Shown: positions 1-6,081, counted from the stretch's first letter. The stretch: 6,272 nt of DNA from Candidatus Thorarchaeota archaeon SMTZ1-83 (GCA_001563325.1 LRSK01000197.1:1-6272); one strand, 5' to 3'. Program-made: numbers and translations. The notes: generated by a model not told the origin, from the letters alone.

Positions 1-64
1 ACGGGACTATCCAAGGGTCTGAAGTCTACCAGGCGTAGAGCGACTTGAGGAGTGTTGTCAGGTC

Positions 65-928
65 ATGAGACTTTCTCGTTCATCTGGTCCTTCTGTGCAA
101 GATGAGATACTGGCTATTCTGGCAGAAGGGCCCAGTTACGGCTATGAAATCATAAAGCACCTCGAGAATGGGCGTGGCGAGATTAGGCTCAATACAGTAT
201 ATAGATGGCTCTCCGAAATGGAGAATCGTCATCTTGTGGAAAGCGAGCTTTGTTCTGGTTCGTCAGGGCCCAGTAGGCGTGTATATCGACTCGCAGTCAG
301 GGGTAGGAGAAGAGTTAGAGGACTTTTCAAGAACGCCGTCAGTTTGGTCTTGCAGCTCTATGATGAATACCGCTACTACTCAATGGGGGGACTTGCAGCC
401 ATACTTGACGGCTCAGAAGTCGAATATAGTGGCGGTAAGATTCTCCTTTCGGGAGTACCCAGACTTATCGAACGAGACTTGGAGTTGGCTAGATTCTTGG
501 TGTCGAGAAGTGATAAGGGTCAAATCAGAACTGTTGGAGATTCTACAGTGCTGGCAGGTTCTGGAATCAACTACCATGTTCATGATGGAACTCTTTGTGA
601 CATCTCAGCACCATCGAGGTACTTCCAGGAAGTCTGGATATGCGGCGTTCCTCGCCTAGAAATCCTGAATACGGCCTTACCGGAGGTCAAGCGGGTTCTA
701 AGTGTAGGGGGCACTATGAGAGTAGTCTCTTCACGAGTCTGCTTTGATGAACCAACAGAATACAGATTGGATGATTTTCTGATCATGTCTGCTATTCATC
801 TCTTTCCGAGTCTAGGAATCGTTGATGCCAAGACCTTGCTTTCAGAGATTGAAGCCGTGTTTGCCAACTGTAGTGGACAAGAGATCTTCCAAGGCGTGGG
901 GCTCTTTCGTGGGGAAAAGACGAAGTGA
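65..928 (+). CDS. PadR-type winged-helix regulator with a degenerate methyltransferase-like C-terminal domain
   Basis: This is a probable DNA-binding transcription regulator of 287 residues. Residues 10-85 read as a PadR winged helix: a GPSYGYEI turn near 22-29 (in PadR proteins this follows the first helix), a recognition-helix segment LNTVYRWLSEMENRHLVES at 42-60, and a wing SGPSRRVYRLAVRGRRRV at 67-84. PadR proteins are normally 100-190 residues, so about 200 extra residues are unusual. Residues 205-221 (LPEVKRVLSVGGTMRVV) resemble the late segment of class I SAM-dependent methyltransferases, usually LPEV.RVLKPGG.L.V. The glycine-rich SAM-binding loop is not visible, so the domain may be a ligand sensor or a dead enzyme rather than a catalyst. 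A GAGGAG sequence lies at 47-52, 12 bases before the ATG. The next gene follows 52 bases downstream on the same strand, so co-transcription is plausible. The PadR call is firm; the C-terminal call is tentative. Confidence 0.85.
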   Translation: MRLSRSSGPSVQDEILAILAEGPSYGYEIIKHLENGRGEIRLNTVYRWLSEMENRHLVESELCSGSSGPSRRVYRLAVRGRRRVRGLFKNAVSLVLQLYDEYRYYSMGGLAAILDGSEVEYSGGKILLSGVPRLIERDLELARFLVSRSDKGQIRTVGDSTVLAGSGINYHVHDGTLCDISAPSRYFQEVWICGVPRLEILNTALPEVKRVLSVGGTMRVVSSRVCFDEPTEYRLDDFLIMSAIHLFPSLGIVDAKTLLSEIEAVFANCSGQEIFQGVGLFRGEKTK

Positions 929-971
929 ACGTACAAGTGAGTCAACACACTGATATGGAATGCAGAAGAGC

Positions 972-976
972 GGAGG
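972..976 (+). promoter_or_regulatory. Ribosome binding site that decides the start of the second regulator
   Basis: GGAGG at 972-976 lies 4 bases before ATG 981 and 10 bases before ATG 987. It lies downstream of the earliest in-frame ATG at 960 and therefore argues against that start. Confidence 0.6.
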
Positions 977-980
977 ACCG

Positions 981-1652
981 ATGGCAATGAGCGACTACAA
1001 ATCCGGCGAATACGAGGATGTGATCCACTTCGTTCCGGCACCTATGATGAACATTCAAGATTGGGAAACCTACGAGATTCATAGGCATAGGGACTACTTC
1101 CCCATTCTGAACATCTTGTTACAGGGACCAATGACGGTACGAGATCTGACGGCGGCCTACAATAGGTGGTGTGAGGAACATGGTTCTCCAAAGCCCAAGT
1201 CAGACAAGACCATCTATCGCTATCTCAAGACCCTCGGTGAATACGGTCTGGTGGTTCCTGCAGGCAGAAGGGTGGTGTTTGGAAAGACTGCCACAGAAAC
1301 CTTGTACGCTCGCGCGGCGGCATTCATCCGCTACTATGACTTCGCACCTGAGTTCTGGGAGCACGAAGCGTCACGGTTATTCTCTCGCGGAGTGACAATC
1401 GGGACGGAACGAGTAATCGGAGGAGTCAAGCCCAATTACAAGTGTCTGAAAGCATTCCTGATTGAATTCCTTGACAGTGTTGAATCGAATATCCACAAGT
1501 TCGTGACGTCTGCTTCCAAGGATGAACTGGAAGTCGTGCGAGCGATAGGAGAGAACCACTTCATTGAGGAGGCACTCAGATACGCCGGTATTCTGGGAAC
1601 CATCATCAACCATCCAGAACTAGTGAAGAAGCTCAACGACTGCTTTTCCTGA
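981..1652 (+). CDS. Winged-helix DNA-binding protein of unknown regulon
   Basis: This is a 224-residue protein with no family I can name, most likely a transcription regulator. Residues about 38-100 read as a helix-turn-helix: a first helix around DYFPILNILLQGPMTVRDLT (38-57), then a basic linker rich in K and P (EEHGSPKPKSDK), a recognition helix TIYRYLKTLGEYGLV (77-91) and a short wing PAGRRVVFG. The rest (about 105-224) is mostly helical by composition, with aromatic and acidic stretches, and may dimerise or bind a ligand. I see no cysteines arranged for metal and no membrane segment. The ATG at 981 is preferred because of the GGAGG just upstream; 987 is an equally possible start, and 960 would add seven residues. 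It lies between the PadR-like gene and the carboxylase gene, all on one strand, so it could regulate the carboxylase or its own cluster. That role is inferred from position only. Confidence 0.8.
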   Translation: MAMSDYKSGEYEDVIHFVPAPMMNIQDWETYEIHRHRDYFPILNILLQGPMTVRDLTAAYNRWCEEHGSPKPKSDKTIYRYLKTLGEYGLVVPAGRRVVFGKTATETLYARAAAFIRYYDFAPEFWEHEASRLFSRGVTIGTERVIGGVKPNYKCLKAFLIEFLDSVESNIHKFVTSASKDELEVVRAIGENHFIEEALRYAGILGTIINHPELVKKLNDCFS

Positions 1653-1694
1653 TTCCTTTTGACTCAGAGTCGGAGCCCAACAGAAGATTGAAAA

Positions 1695-1717
1695 CTAGCA
1701 AGTGATGTCACTGCTAG
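1695..1717 (+). promoter_or_regulatory. Imperfect palindrome in the leader of the carboxylase gene (operator or RNA hairpin)
   Basis: The left arm CTAGCAAGTGA (1695-1705) and right arm TCACTGCTAG (1708-1717) are reverse complements apart from one extra A, around a central TG. It ends 13 bases before the GAGG ribosome binding site and 25 bases before the ATG. As DNA it looks like a dimer-binding operator; as RNA it could fold as a 9-bp stem with one bulge and an ATGT loop. A smaller palindrome, GACTC-A-GAGTC, lies at 1661-1671. Confidence 0.5.
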
Positions 1718-1742
1718 ACAGAACCGACAAGAGGCTGTAAGC

Positions 1743-3290
1743 ATGGCCAAGGACAAGTTTGAAAAACTCACAGAGATGCGCGAAAGGTCAAAGCTGGCAG
1801 GAGGGGAAGCGCGAATCAAGCGTCAGCATGAACGAGGAAAGTACACTGCCCGCGAACGAATTGAGAAACTCTTGGATCCTGGGACCTTCGTTGAGATTGA
1901 TGAGTTCGTGCTTTCCCGAATCACAGATTTTGGCATGGACAAGAAGAGGATCCTAGGTGATGGGGTTATTACCGGCTATGGTAAGATTGACGGACGGAAG
2001 GTCTTCATCTTCAGTCAGGACTTCACTGTCTTCGGAGGGTCTCTCTCTGAGAAGTATGGGGAGAAGATCTGCAAGATCATGGACCTAGCAATGGAGGCAG
2101 GGGCCCCAGTAATAGGGCTGAATGACTCCGGTGGAGCAAGGATACAAGAAGGAATTCTCTCTCTCGCGTCCTACTCTTTCATCTTCGAAAGAAACACGTG
2201 GGCCAGCGGTGTCATTCCTCAGATATCGGCGATTATGGGTCCTTGTGCTGGGGGCGCAGTCTATAGCCCAGCGGTTACAGACTTCACGCTCATGGTCAAA
2301 GGCACATCTCACATGTTCATCACGGGGCCTGAAGTCATCAAGACGGTCACAGGAGAAGAGGTTTCCTTCGAGGAACTTGGAGGTGCAATGACCCACAGTT
2401 CTGTGAGCGGCGTTTCCCACTTTGCAAGTGAGGACGAGGACCACTGCTTCGAGCAAATCCGGACTCTCTTGAGCTACATGCCAAGCAACAACCTAGAAGA
2501 CCCACCAAGAGTCGAAACCGACCACGCGCCTGATGACGTTGATGAGTTGATTGATGAGATTATACCAGATGATCCAAACAAGCCGTACGATATGAGAGAT
2601 GTTGTCACGAAGATAGCCGACAACGGCGAGTTCTTCGAGGTTCACGAACACTGGGCCAGGAACATGATTGTGGGCTTCGTGAGATTTGATGGACGCTCGG
2701 TAGGAATTGTAGGGAATCAGCCTGCCCACCTTGCAGGTACAATAGACATCGATGCCTCAGACAAGTGTTCCAGGTTTGTTAGGTTCTGCGACGCTTTCAA
2801 CATCCCGATAATCACCTTCATGGATGTGCCTGGATTCCTACCAGGTACAGCCCAGGAATATGGCGGCATCATTCGACATGGTGCCAAGATTCTATACGCT
2901 TATGCTGAAGCAACAGTTCCCAAAATCACCATCATTACCCGGAAAGGGTACGGCGGCGCATATGACGTGATGTCATCTCGACACATTGACGCAGACCTTG
3001 TTTACGCTTGGCCGACGGCTGAGATTGCTGTAATGGGTCCTGATGGAGCAATCAACATCATATTTCGGAAAGAGATCGAAAGGGCGAAGGACAAGGAGAA
3101 GAAGAGAGCAAAGCTGGTCAAAGATTACAGAGAGAAATTCGCGAATCCGTATGTTGCGGCCGGCTTGGGCTACATCGACAAGGTGATTTTCCCGCATGAA
3201 ACTAGACCGTTGATCTGCAGTGGACTGGAGGTCCTCGCCAGCAAGAGAAAGAGCAGACCGCCAAAGAAGCACGGAAACATCCCACTCTAG
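1743..3290 (+). CDS. pccB: Acyl-CoA (propionyl-CoA) carboxylase carboxyltransferase subunit, PccB/MmdA family
   Basis: This cytoplasmic subunit moves the carboxyl group between carboxybiotin and a short acyl-CoA, giving methylmalonyl-CoA from propionyl-CoA, or the reverse in decarboxylases and transcarboxylase. At 515 residues it has full family length with two crotonase-like halves. The N-terminus carries [20 protein letters not shown]. The first half has [10 protein letters not shown] (128-137) and [13 protein letters not shown] (165-177), the glycine-rich segments that form CoA and oxyanion sites. The second half has [15 protein letters not shown] (361-375) and [11 protein letters not shown] (400-410). 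The protein ends in the usual HGNIPL. There is no N-terminal CxxC zinc ribbon, which separates it from AccD of acetyl-CoA carboxylase. Asp408 in AYDVM matches the position where Asp goes with propionyl-CoA preference in Streptomyces PccB. GAGG at 1731-1734 supports the ATG. The biotin carboxylase and biotin carrier are not in the window, so methylmalonyl-CoA decarboxylase or a transcarboxylase 12S-like role remains possible. Confidence 0.95.
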   Translation: MAKDKFEKLTEMRERSKLAGGEARIKRQHERGKYTARERIEKLLDPGTFVEIDEFVLSRITDFGMDKKRILGDGVITGYGKIDGRKVFIFSQDFTVFGGSLSEKYGEKICKIMDLAMEAGAPVIGLNDSGGARIQEGILSLASYSFIFERNTWASGVIPQISAIMGPCAGGAVYSPAVTDFTLMVKGTSHMFITGPEVIKTVTGEEVSFEELGGAMTHSSVSGVSHFASEDEDHCFEQIRTLLSYMPSNNLEDPPRVETDHAPDDVDELIDEIIPDDPNKPYDMRDVVTKIADNGEFFEVHEHWARNMIVGFVRFDGRSVGIVGNQPAHLAGTIDIDASDKCSRFVRFCDAFNIPIITFMDVPGFLPGTAQEYGGIIRHGAKILYAYAEATVPKITIITRKGYGGAYDVMSSRHIDADLVYAWPTAEIAVMGPDGAINIIFRKEIERAKDKEKKRAKLVKDYREKFANPYVAAGLGYIDKVIFPHETRPLICSGLEVLASKRKSRPPKKHGNIPL

Positions 3291-3373
3291 ATGGGTCCCT
3301 TCCGGGTCTCCTTCTTCAATCCAAAGCGACTGAAGAGAAGAACTGCCATCGAGTGAAGTCTTGGGCACGATTT

Positions 3374-3664
3374 CTACTTCTTCATGCGATCCATGAGCTC
3401 GAGACTCTTCTTGACTTCCATTATAGGCTGAAAATCGAAGCTGACCTCTGGCTGATAGTGAAGCACAAAATTGGCCAGATGATCCTCATTCTCAGTTTCT
3501 AGCAGTTGGAACCCACGTGGCCCTTCAAGCATTGCGTAGTTCTTAGAGATGAACTTTGGGAACTTCTCGGGTTCCTTCTTTATCGATTCTCTGAACTGCT
3601 TGAGTTTTGCAATCACACGCGCATGGTCCTCGAAGTCGTACTCCCAGAACATGATATACTTCAT
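3374..3664 (-). CDS. Small DUF3303-like alpha/beta protein
   Basis: This 96-residue protein starts MKYIMFWEYDFEDHARVIAKL and ends in a helix-forming KKSLELMDRMKK. The opening beta strand MKYIMFWEY, the following amphipathic helix with KEPEKFPKFI, the strand GPRGFQLLET (48-57) and the segment around NFVLHYQPEVSFDFQPIMEV resemble DUF3303-type ferredoxin-like (dimeric alpha/beta barrel) proteins. Their function is not established, and I assign none. I choose the ATG at 3664 rather than one 13 codons upstream, because the strand starts there and GGGGTGA lies just before it. There is no signal peptide or membrane helix. The gene is convergent with the carboxylase gene, with an 83-base gap, so the two are not in one operon. 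The family match is from memory of the sequence pattern and is moderate; the gene itself is well supported. Confidence 0.8.
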   Translation of the reverse strand: MKYIMFWEYDFEDHARVIAKLKQFRESIKKEPEKFPKFISKNYAMLEGPRGFQLLETENEDHLANFVLHYQPEVSFDFQPIMEVKKSLELMDRMKK

Positions 3665-3668
3665 CGTT

Positions 3669-3675
3669 TCACCCC
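3669..3675 (-). promoter_or_regulatory. Ribosome binding site supporting the internal start of the DUF3303-like gene
   Basis: Read on the - strand, GGGGTGA precedes ATG 3664 with four bases between. GGTGA is complementary to the ATCACCTCC tail of archaeal 16S rRNA. It lies inside the reading frame if the upstream ATG at 3703 is used, so it favours the shorter protein. Confidence 0.5.
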
Positions 3676-3707
3676 GCGAACACTCACCCACTAGATAGAC
3701 CACTGCT

Positions 3708-3715
3708 GATATGAA
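3708..3715 (-). promoter_or_regulatory. Possible TATA box of the DUF3303-like gene
   Basis: The - strand reads TTCATATC here within an AT-rich patch. A start site about 26 bases downstream would give a leader of about 20 bases that includes the GGGGTGA site. This is one weak match to a loose consensus. Confidence 0.25.
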
Positions 3716-3932
3716 TTCTTCGAGAAACTGTCACTTTCCAAGGGTTCAGTAGAGGATTCTCTGAAGACCCTCTCTCGTCTTGTCAACTACTGCTTCCCTA
3801 TTCAAATCTTAGATTGCCATCATAACGATGTCAGAGCCCGATTGTGACTCTTGATCCGATCTTTCATCTTTGGATGAAACCGAAAGCGTGGTAGGCAGTC
3901 CGTGCATTTCCCACCCAATCTACTATCTCTAT

Positions 3933-4094
3933 TTAGATATCAACAGATATTGGAGAACATAGATACTCTGGCTTGTTTGCCACTCGGCCGCAGTGATCAC
4001 ACATCCACTTCGCACCTTTCACACGTTCTATGATTTTTCCAACACCATTATGTCGAACGAAGACACACATGTGTTCATGATGATTTTCTTCCAT
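3933..4094 (-). CDS. 53-residue Cys/His protein, probably zinc-binding
   Basis: This short gene encodes 53 residues starting MEENHHEHMCVFVRHNGVGK. The second half has WMCDHCGRVANKPEYLCSP (residues 30-48), that is CxxC at 32-35 and a third cysteine at 46, followed by SP and a hydrophobic end. With Cys10 and the HHEH cluster at the N-terminus there are enough ligands for one metal site. Short proteins with a CxxCGR...LC.P core occur widely in archaea and some bacteria; I know no assigned function and give none. The case for a real gene is the ribosome binding site AAGGAG eight bases before the ATG, the upstream AT-rich box, a Cys/His pattern unlikely in a chance frame, and its isolation with no competing gene. 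It is divergent from the M55 peptidase gene (131 bases between the starts), so the two may share a control region. Confidence 0.75.
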   Translation of the reverse strand: MEENHHEHMCVFVRHNGVGKIIERVKGAKWMCDHCGRVANKPEYLCSPISVDI

Positions 4095-4102
4095 TTCGTA
4101 CT

Positions 4103-4108
4103 CTCCTT
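4103..4108 (-). promoter_or_regulatory. Strong ribosome binding site of the 53-residue protein
   Basis: The - strand reads AAGGAG followed by AGTACGAA and then ATG, a spacing of eight bases. It is the best Shine-Dalgarno match in the window and the main support for this short gene. Confidence 0.7.
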
Positions 4109-4139
4109 TTGGGAATAGCAGACATCACTCCACGTCGTG

Positions 4140-4146
4140 TAATTAA
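4140..4146 (-). promoter_or_regulatory. Possible TATA box of the 53-residue protein gene, next to a small palindrome
   Basis: The - strand reads TTAATTA. A start about 26 bases downstream falls near 4117 and leaves a leader of about 23 bases that includes the AAGGAG. The adjacent CACG-T-CGTG palindrome at 4131-4139 would sit just after the box, where a repressor could act. Both are weak, pattern-based calls. Confidence 0.3.
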
Positions 4147-4180
4147 GCCTTGGGAAATGTCCATGATTTCTAATCCTTGC

Positions 4181-4198
4181 TAAGAAGACAATTTCTTA
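4181..4198. repeat. Short inverted repeat upstream of the M55 peptidase gene
   Basis: TAAGAA (4181-4186) and TTCTTA (4193-4198) are exact inverted copies six bases apart, 27 bases before ATG 4226. It may be an operator. The arms are short and AT-rich, so chance is possible. Confidence 0.3.
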
Positions 4199-4225
4199 AG
4201 AGGGGTAGTTTCCCTTCTGTGCCTC

Positions 4226-4312
4226 ATGCCAGCTCAGAAGACCAAGAAGCAGAAAGAGAGCCTATCGGTTCTCATTGTTAATGATATGGAAGGAATCTCT
4301 GGCATTCGGTAG
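4226..4312 (+). pseudogene. N-terminal fragment of the M55 D-aminopeptidase, cut off by a frame change
   Basis: From ATG 4226 this frame reads a lysine-rich lead (MPAQKTKKQKES), then a beta strand and LIVNDMEGISGI, then R and a TAG stop at 4310-4312. DMEGISG is the hallmark N-terminal motif of M55 peptidases; its Asp and Glu (residues 20 and 22 here) correspond to zinc ligands Asp8 and Glu10 of Bacillus subtilis DppA. The rest of the enzyme continues in another frame. The family normally has about 16 residues between ISG(I/L) and the next block (GR..(M/V)TE), and these are absent. That corresponds to a loss of about 44 bases, which also explains the frame change. No clear ribosome binding site precedes this ATG. 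Confidence 0.7.
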
Positions 4313-5135
4313 GGTCCAAGTGACTGAGGATGTCAATGCTGCAATTCGCGGGCTCAGGGCCGCAGGTGCCACTGACATCAGGGTGGCAGATTCACACGGT
4401 TCGGGCGGACCGAACAAGAACATAATCCCCGAGCAACTCGAGAAGGGAGTGAAGCTGTTCCAAGAACAATCCGTTCCCAAGAGAATGAAAGAAGCTATTG
4501 AAAGGTCAGTTGATGCCGCAGTCTTCGTTGGCTTCCATGCAATGGCAGGAACCAAAGATGGTCTGTTCAGACATACCGTGACTCTGGGCCCAAGCGTTAA
4601 GGTCAATGGCGAGCCTGTAGGCGAAACAGCTCTTGACGCCTACATACTTGCTGAATACGGAATCCCAGTAATCATGGTTTCCGGCGACCAAGCCCTAGTC
4701 CGAGAAGCCTCAGACTTTCTTCCAGGAATCGAGACTGCTCAAGTAAAGACCTCGACCGACGCTAGGACAACACAATGCCTGCCACTTTCAGAGTCCAGAA
4801 TCCTAATTCAAGAGGCGGCCAAACGAGCGCTTTCGAAACTGGATGATTTCGAGCCTGTGCAGATTACCAAACCTATCAAGGTGGATGTTTCGTACCTAAC
4901 TGAGGAACAAGTGGATATGTGTGATACGATTCCGGGTGCTGAAAGGACCTCAAAGAAGACTACATCATTCACCACGCGAAGCTGGGATGAGGCTTACAAA
5001 TTCATTAGAACCACTATTGGCCTAACAAGCCCCCGGATGAATGCAAGTCTGATAGAGAAGCTGCTTCAGCTCCCAGGGGCGGAAGAAGCAAGGATCGAAT
5101 GGGCTGAAGGCATTGTCAACGAATGGTTGTCCTAA
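4275..5135 (+). CDS. dppA: M55 D-aminopeptidase (DppA-like), main part, lacking its N-terminal metal ligands
   Basis: M55 peptidases are zinc enzymes that remove N-terminal D-amino acids; Bacillus DppA acts on D-Ala peptides. Real homology begins at about residue 12 (GRVQVTEDVNAAIRG), aligning with GRLIMTEE of DppA; the first 11 residues are the other frame of the ISG region. Visible functional residues are the His of ADSHG (41), the His of GFHAMAG (88), the likely catalytic His of RHTVTLG (100) and the Glu of PVGETALDAY (117). They match DppA His60, His104, His115 and Glu133, with near-identical spacing. The DxE zinc ligands lie only in the overlapping frame at 4283-4291. Translated from TTG 4275 the 286-residue product would lack them and should be inactive. 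The rest is free of stops and well conserved, so the break is either recent or a sequencing/assembly error. The downstream neighbour is convergent, 50 bases away. Confidence 0.85.
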   Translation: MLMIWKESLAFGRVQVTEDVNAAIRGLRAAGATDIRVADSHGSGGPNKNIIPEQLEKGVKLFQEQSVPKRMKEAIERSVDAAVFVGFHAMAGTKDGLFRHTVTLGPSVKVNGEPVGETALDAYILAEYGIPVIMVSGDQALVREASDFLPGIETAQVKTSTDARTTQCLPLSESRILIQEAAKRALSKLDDFEPVQITKPIKVDVSYLTEEQVDMCDTIPGAERTSKKTTSFTTRSWDEAYKFIRTTIGLTSPRMNASLIEKLLQLPGAEEARIEWAEGIVNEWLS

Positions 5136-5185
5136 ACGGACATGAAAGCAACCAATCCTCGAACGAGCGGGATTCCAACCCATGC

Positions 5186-5575
5186 TCAAGGCACTCCGCC
5201 CAAAGACCTGCCAAAGATACTTCCGGTTCTCTCAACCTCGTACTTGTAGACAATCCGTAAATAGACTGGACCCTCTGTTATGATTCTAATCATCACTGTG
5301 TAGTGTTCGGCATTGTAGTTGAAGCTGGCACGGTCAGATGTAGTTGATTCGAGAATGGCATGTTGTGAAGGCAGCCCTATTCCAGTCGGATACATGAAAC
5401 GTATTTCAGCAGTCCTGTTTAACTCTACAATCGTCCAGGTGACTCGAGGACCACCGAAGCCCCACATTATGTCCTCCCAGTTACGAGGGGCTTCTTCAAA
5501 GACCTCTGTCACCTCGACTGTCTGAGTGAATGGAACTGAGCAGAGTAGGGTGGCTAGTAGAAGCCCGATTACCAT
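5186..5575 (-). CDS. Small secreted or membrane-anchored protein of unknown function
   Basis: This is a 129-residue protein that I do not recognise. It opens with MVIGLLLATLLCSVPFTQT, a hydrophobic stretch of signal-peptide or N-terminal-anchor type. A beta-rich domain follows with many aromatic residues (EDIMWGFGGPRVTWTIVELN, TVMIRIITEGPVYLRIVYKY). It contains one N-glycosylation sequon, NRT at 53-55, consistent with exposure outside the cell. It has a single cysteine, inside the hydrophobic segment and without a convincing lipobox. I take ATG 5575 because GAGGA lies four bases upstream. The same frame extends to ATG 5647, adding 24 residues with several arginines (total 153); that form would supply positive charges before the hydrophobic segment but has no ribosome binding site, and its ATG overlaps a palindrome. 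It is convergent with the peptidase gene. Confidence 0.65.
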   Translation of the reverse strand: MVIGLLLATLLCSVPFTQTVEVTEVFEEAPRNWEDIMWGFGGPRVTWTIVELNRTAEIRFMYPTGIGLPSQHAILESTTSDRASFNYNAEHYTVMIRIITEGPVYLRIVYKYEVERTGSIFGRSLGGVP

Positions 5576-5579
5576 ATAG

Positions 5580-5584
5580 TCCTC
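5580..5584 (-). promoter_or_regulatory. Ribosome binding site favouring the shorter start of the secreted protein
   Basis: On the - strand GAGGA is followed by CTAT and the ATG at 5575. No comparable site precedes the alternative ATG at 5647. Confidence 0.45.
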
Positions 5585-5646
5585 ATTTCCGAATCTTCTC
5601 AAGACAGCCAGACTCCTGAACCTCAGACAATTACGGTATTGCTTCA

Positions 5647-5662
5647 TTCACAATGTTGTGAA
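5647..5662. promoter_or_regulatory. Perfect 16-base palindrome, candidate operator
   Basis: TTCACAA (5647-5653), TG, TTGTGAA (5656-5662) have exact seven-base arms. The site lies 72 bases upstream of the preferred start of the secreted-protein gene. It would lie about 40 bases downstream of a TATAT box at 5700-5704 read on the - strand, a typical place for a repressor site. The protein that binds it is unknown. Confidence 0.45.
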
Positions 5663-5798
5663 ATCGCTTAAGGATTCCGGAAATGCTTCCAATGTCGGGT
5701 ATATCCTAACTCTTCGCGGTCTCATGCATCGTCTTGATTCTCACAAACATGCTCGATGTCGGAAGCATACAAGATAGCTTCAATAAAGGTCAAGATAG

Positions 5799-5981
5799 TC
5801 TCCTCATACCTATTCAACAGTTGCCAATGCAAGTCGTGCCCGGTTCAGTCTACTTCTCGTCTTATTCCGCGCGCCTCCGATTATTCTCTCCTTGGTATGG
5901 TTTCTTGCTGGAGTCGTAATCGCCTTGACTGGTTCATTTCTCTTGGACCTTCGTCAGGTTAAGCCAGAGAAGGTCAAGTGA
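5799..5981 (+). pseudogene. Start-less remnant of a membrane protein C-terminus
   Basis: One frame is open for 60 codons to TGA 5979-5981, with stops at 5784 and 5796 before it and no ATG or GTG. It reads SRARFSLLLVLFRAPPIILS, then LVWFLAGVVIALTGSFLL (one clear transmembrane helix), then the charged tail DLRQVKPEKVK and a stop. Hydrophobic helix, positive tail and stop together look like the true end of a membrane protein. Because the frame lacks a start, it is probably a decayed or frameshifted gene whose 5' part lies in another frame (for example the one from ATG 5756). I cannot name the parent family. Confidence 0.35.
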
Positions 5982-5988
5982 TGTGCAC
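5975..5988 (+). repeat. Near copy of the carboxylase-leader motif upstream of the final gene
   Basis: CAAGTGATGTGCAC here matches CAAGTGATGTCAC at 1699-1711 inside the palindrome before the carboxylase gene, apart from one extra G. A shorter match, CAAGTGAGTCA, lies at 934-944 upstream of the second regulator. The symmetric second arm is not conserved here, so a shared binding site is only a suggestion. Confidence 0.3.
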
Positions 5989-6045
5989 GGTAGATGCCGA
6001 AAATCCCGAGGTGAATTGGCTAGCAAACTGACTCATCAGAATGAC

Positions 6046-6051
6046 TAAATA
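6046..6051 (+). promoter_or_regulatory. TATA box of the pyruvate carboxylase subunit B-type gene
   Basis: TAAATA preceded by purine-rich AGAATGAC matches an archaeal TATA box with a BRE-like flank. Transcription would begin about 26 bases downstream, near 6075-6079, only a few bases before ATG 6082. That agrees with the lack of a ribosome binding site there and suggests a leaderless or very short-leader message. Confidence 0.45.
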
Positions 6052-6081
6052 CAGTAAGAATCCTCTTAGAACCGGCTTACC

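Larger units (their letters stand above)
5663..6081. other. Stretch without an intact gene
   Basis: No complete gene is convincing on either strand here. It contains an AT-rich GGTATATCC box at 5698-5706 that could serve either strand, several short overlapping + strand frames starting at 5734, 5749 and 5756 with unremarkable composition, a start-less membrane-helix frame (5799-5981), a copy of the CAAGTGATGT motif at 5975, and the presumed promoter of the final gene. Confidence 0.5.

Noticed and set aside
1..64. Possible C-terminal tail of an upstream gene (a frame ending at TGA 46-48, basic SKGLKSTRRRAT tail)
   Set aside because: Too short to tell from a random frame; another frame also closes at 36-38.
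2085..2729. Long opposite-strand frames within the carboxylase gene
   Set aside because: Shadows of a highly conserved coding sequence; no ribosome binding sites or motifs.
3291..3373. Terminator hairpin between the convergent carboxylase and DUF3303-like genes
   Set aside because: The repeated GGGTC is a direct repeat, not inverted, and no T-run follows.
3809..3907. A 32-codon - strand frame directly after the 53-residue protein gene, with GGGTGGG before its ATG
   Set aside because: Serine-rich, low-information sequence with no motif; the purine run alone is not enough support.
4304..4312. Programmed +1 frameshift joining the two parts of the M55 peptidase
   Set aside because: A shift would restore the frame but not the roughly 16 missing residues, and the ATT-CGG-TAG context has no known slippery pairing.
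5734..5962. Two overlapping + strand frames from TTG 5734 and ATG 5756
   Set aside because: They overlap each other in different frames, lack ribosome binding sites and have no recognisable motif; the membrane-helix signal is in the third frame.
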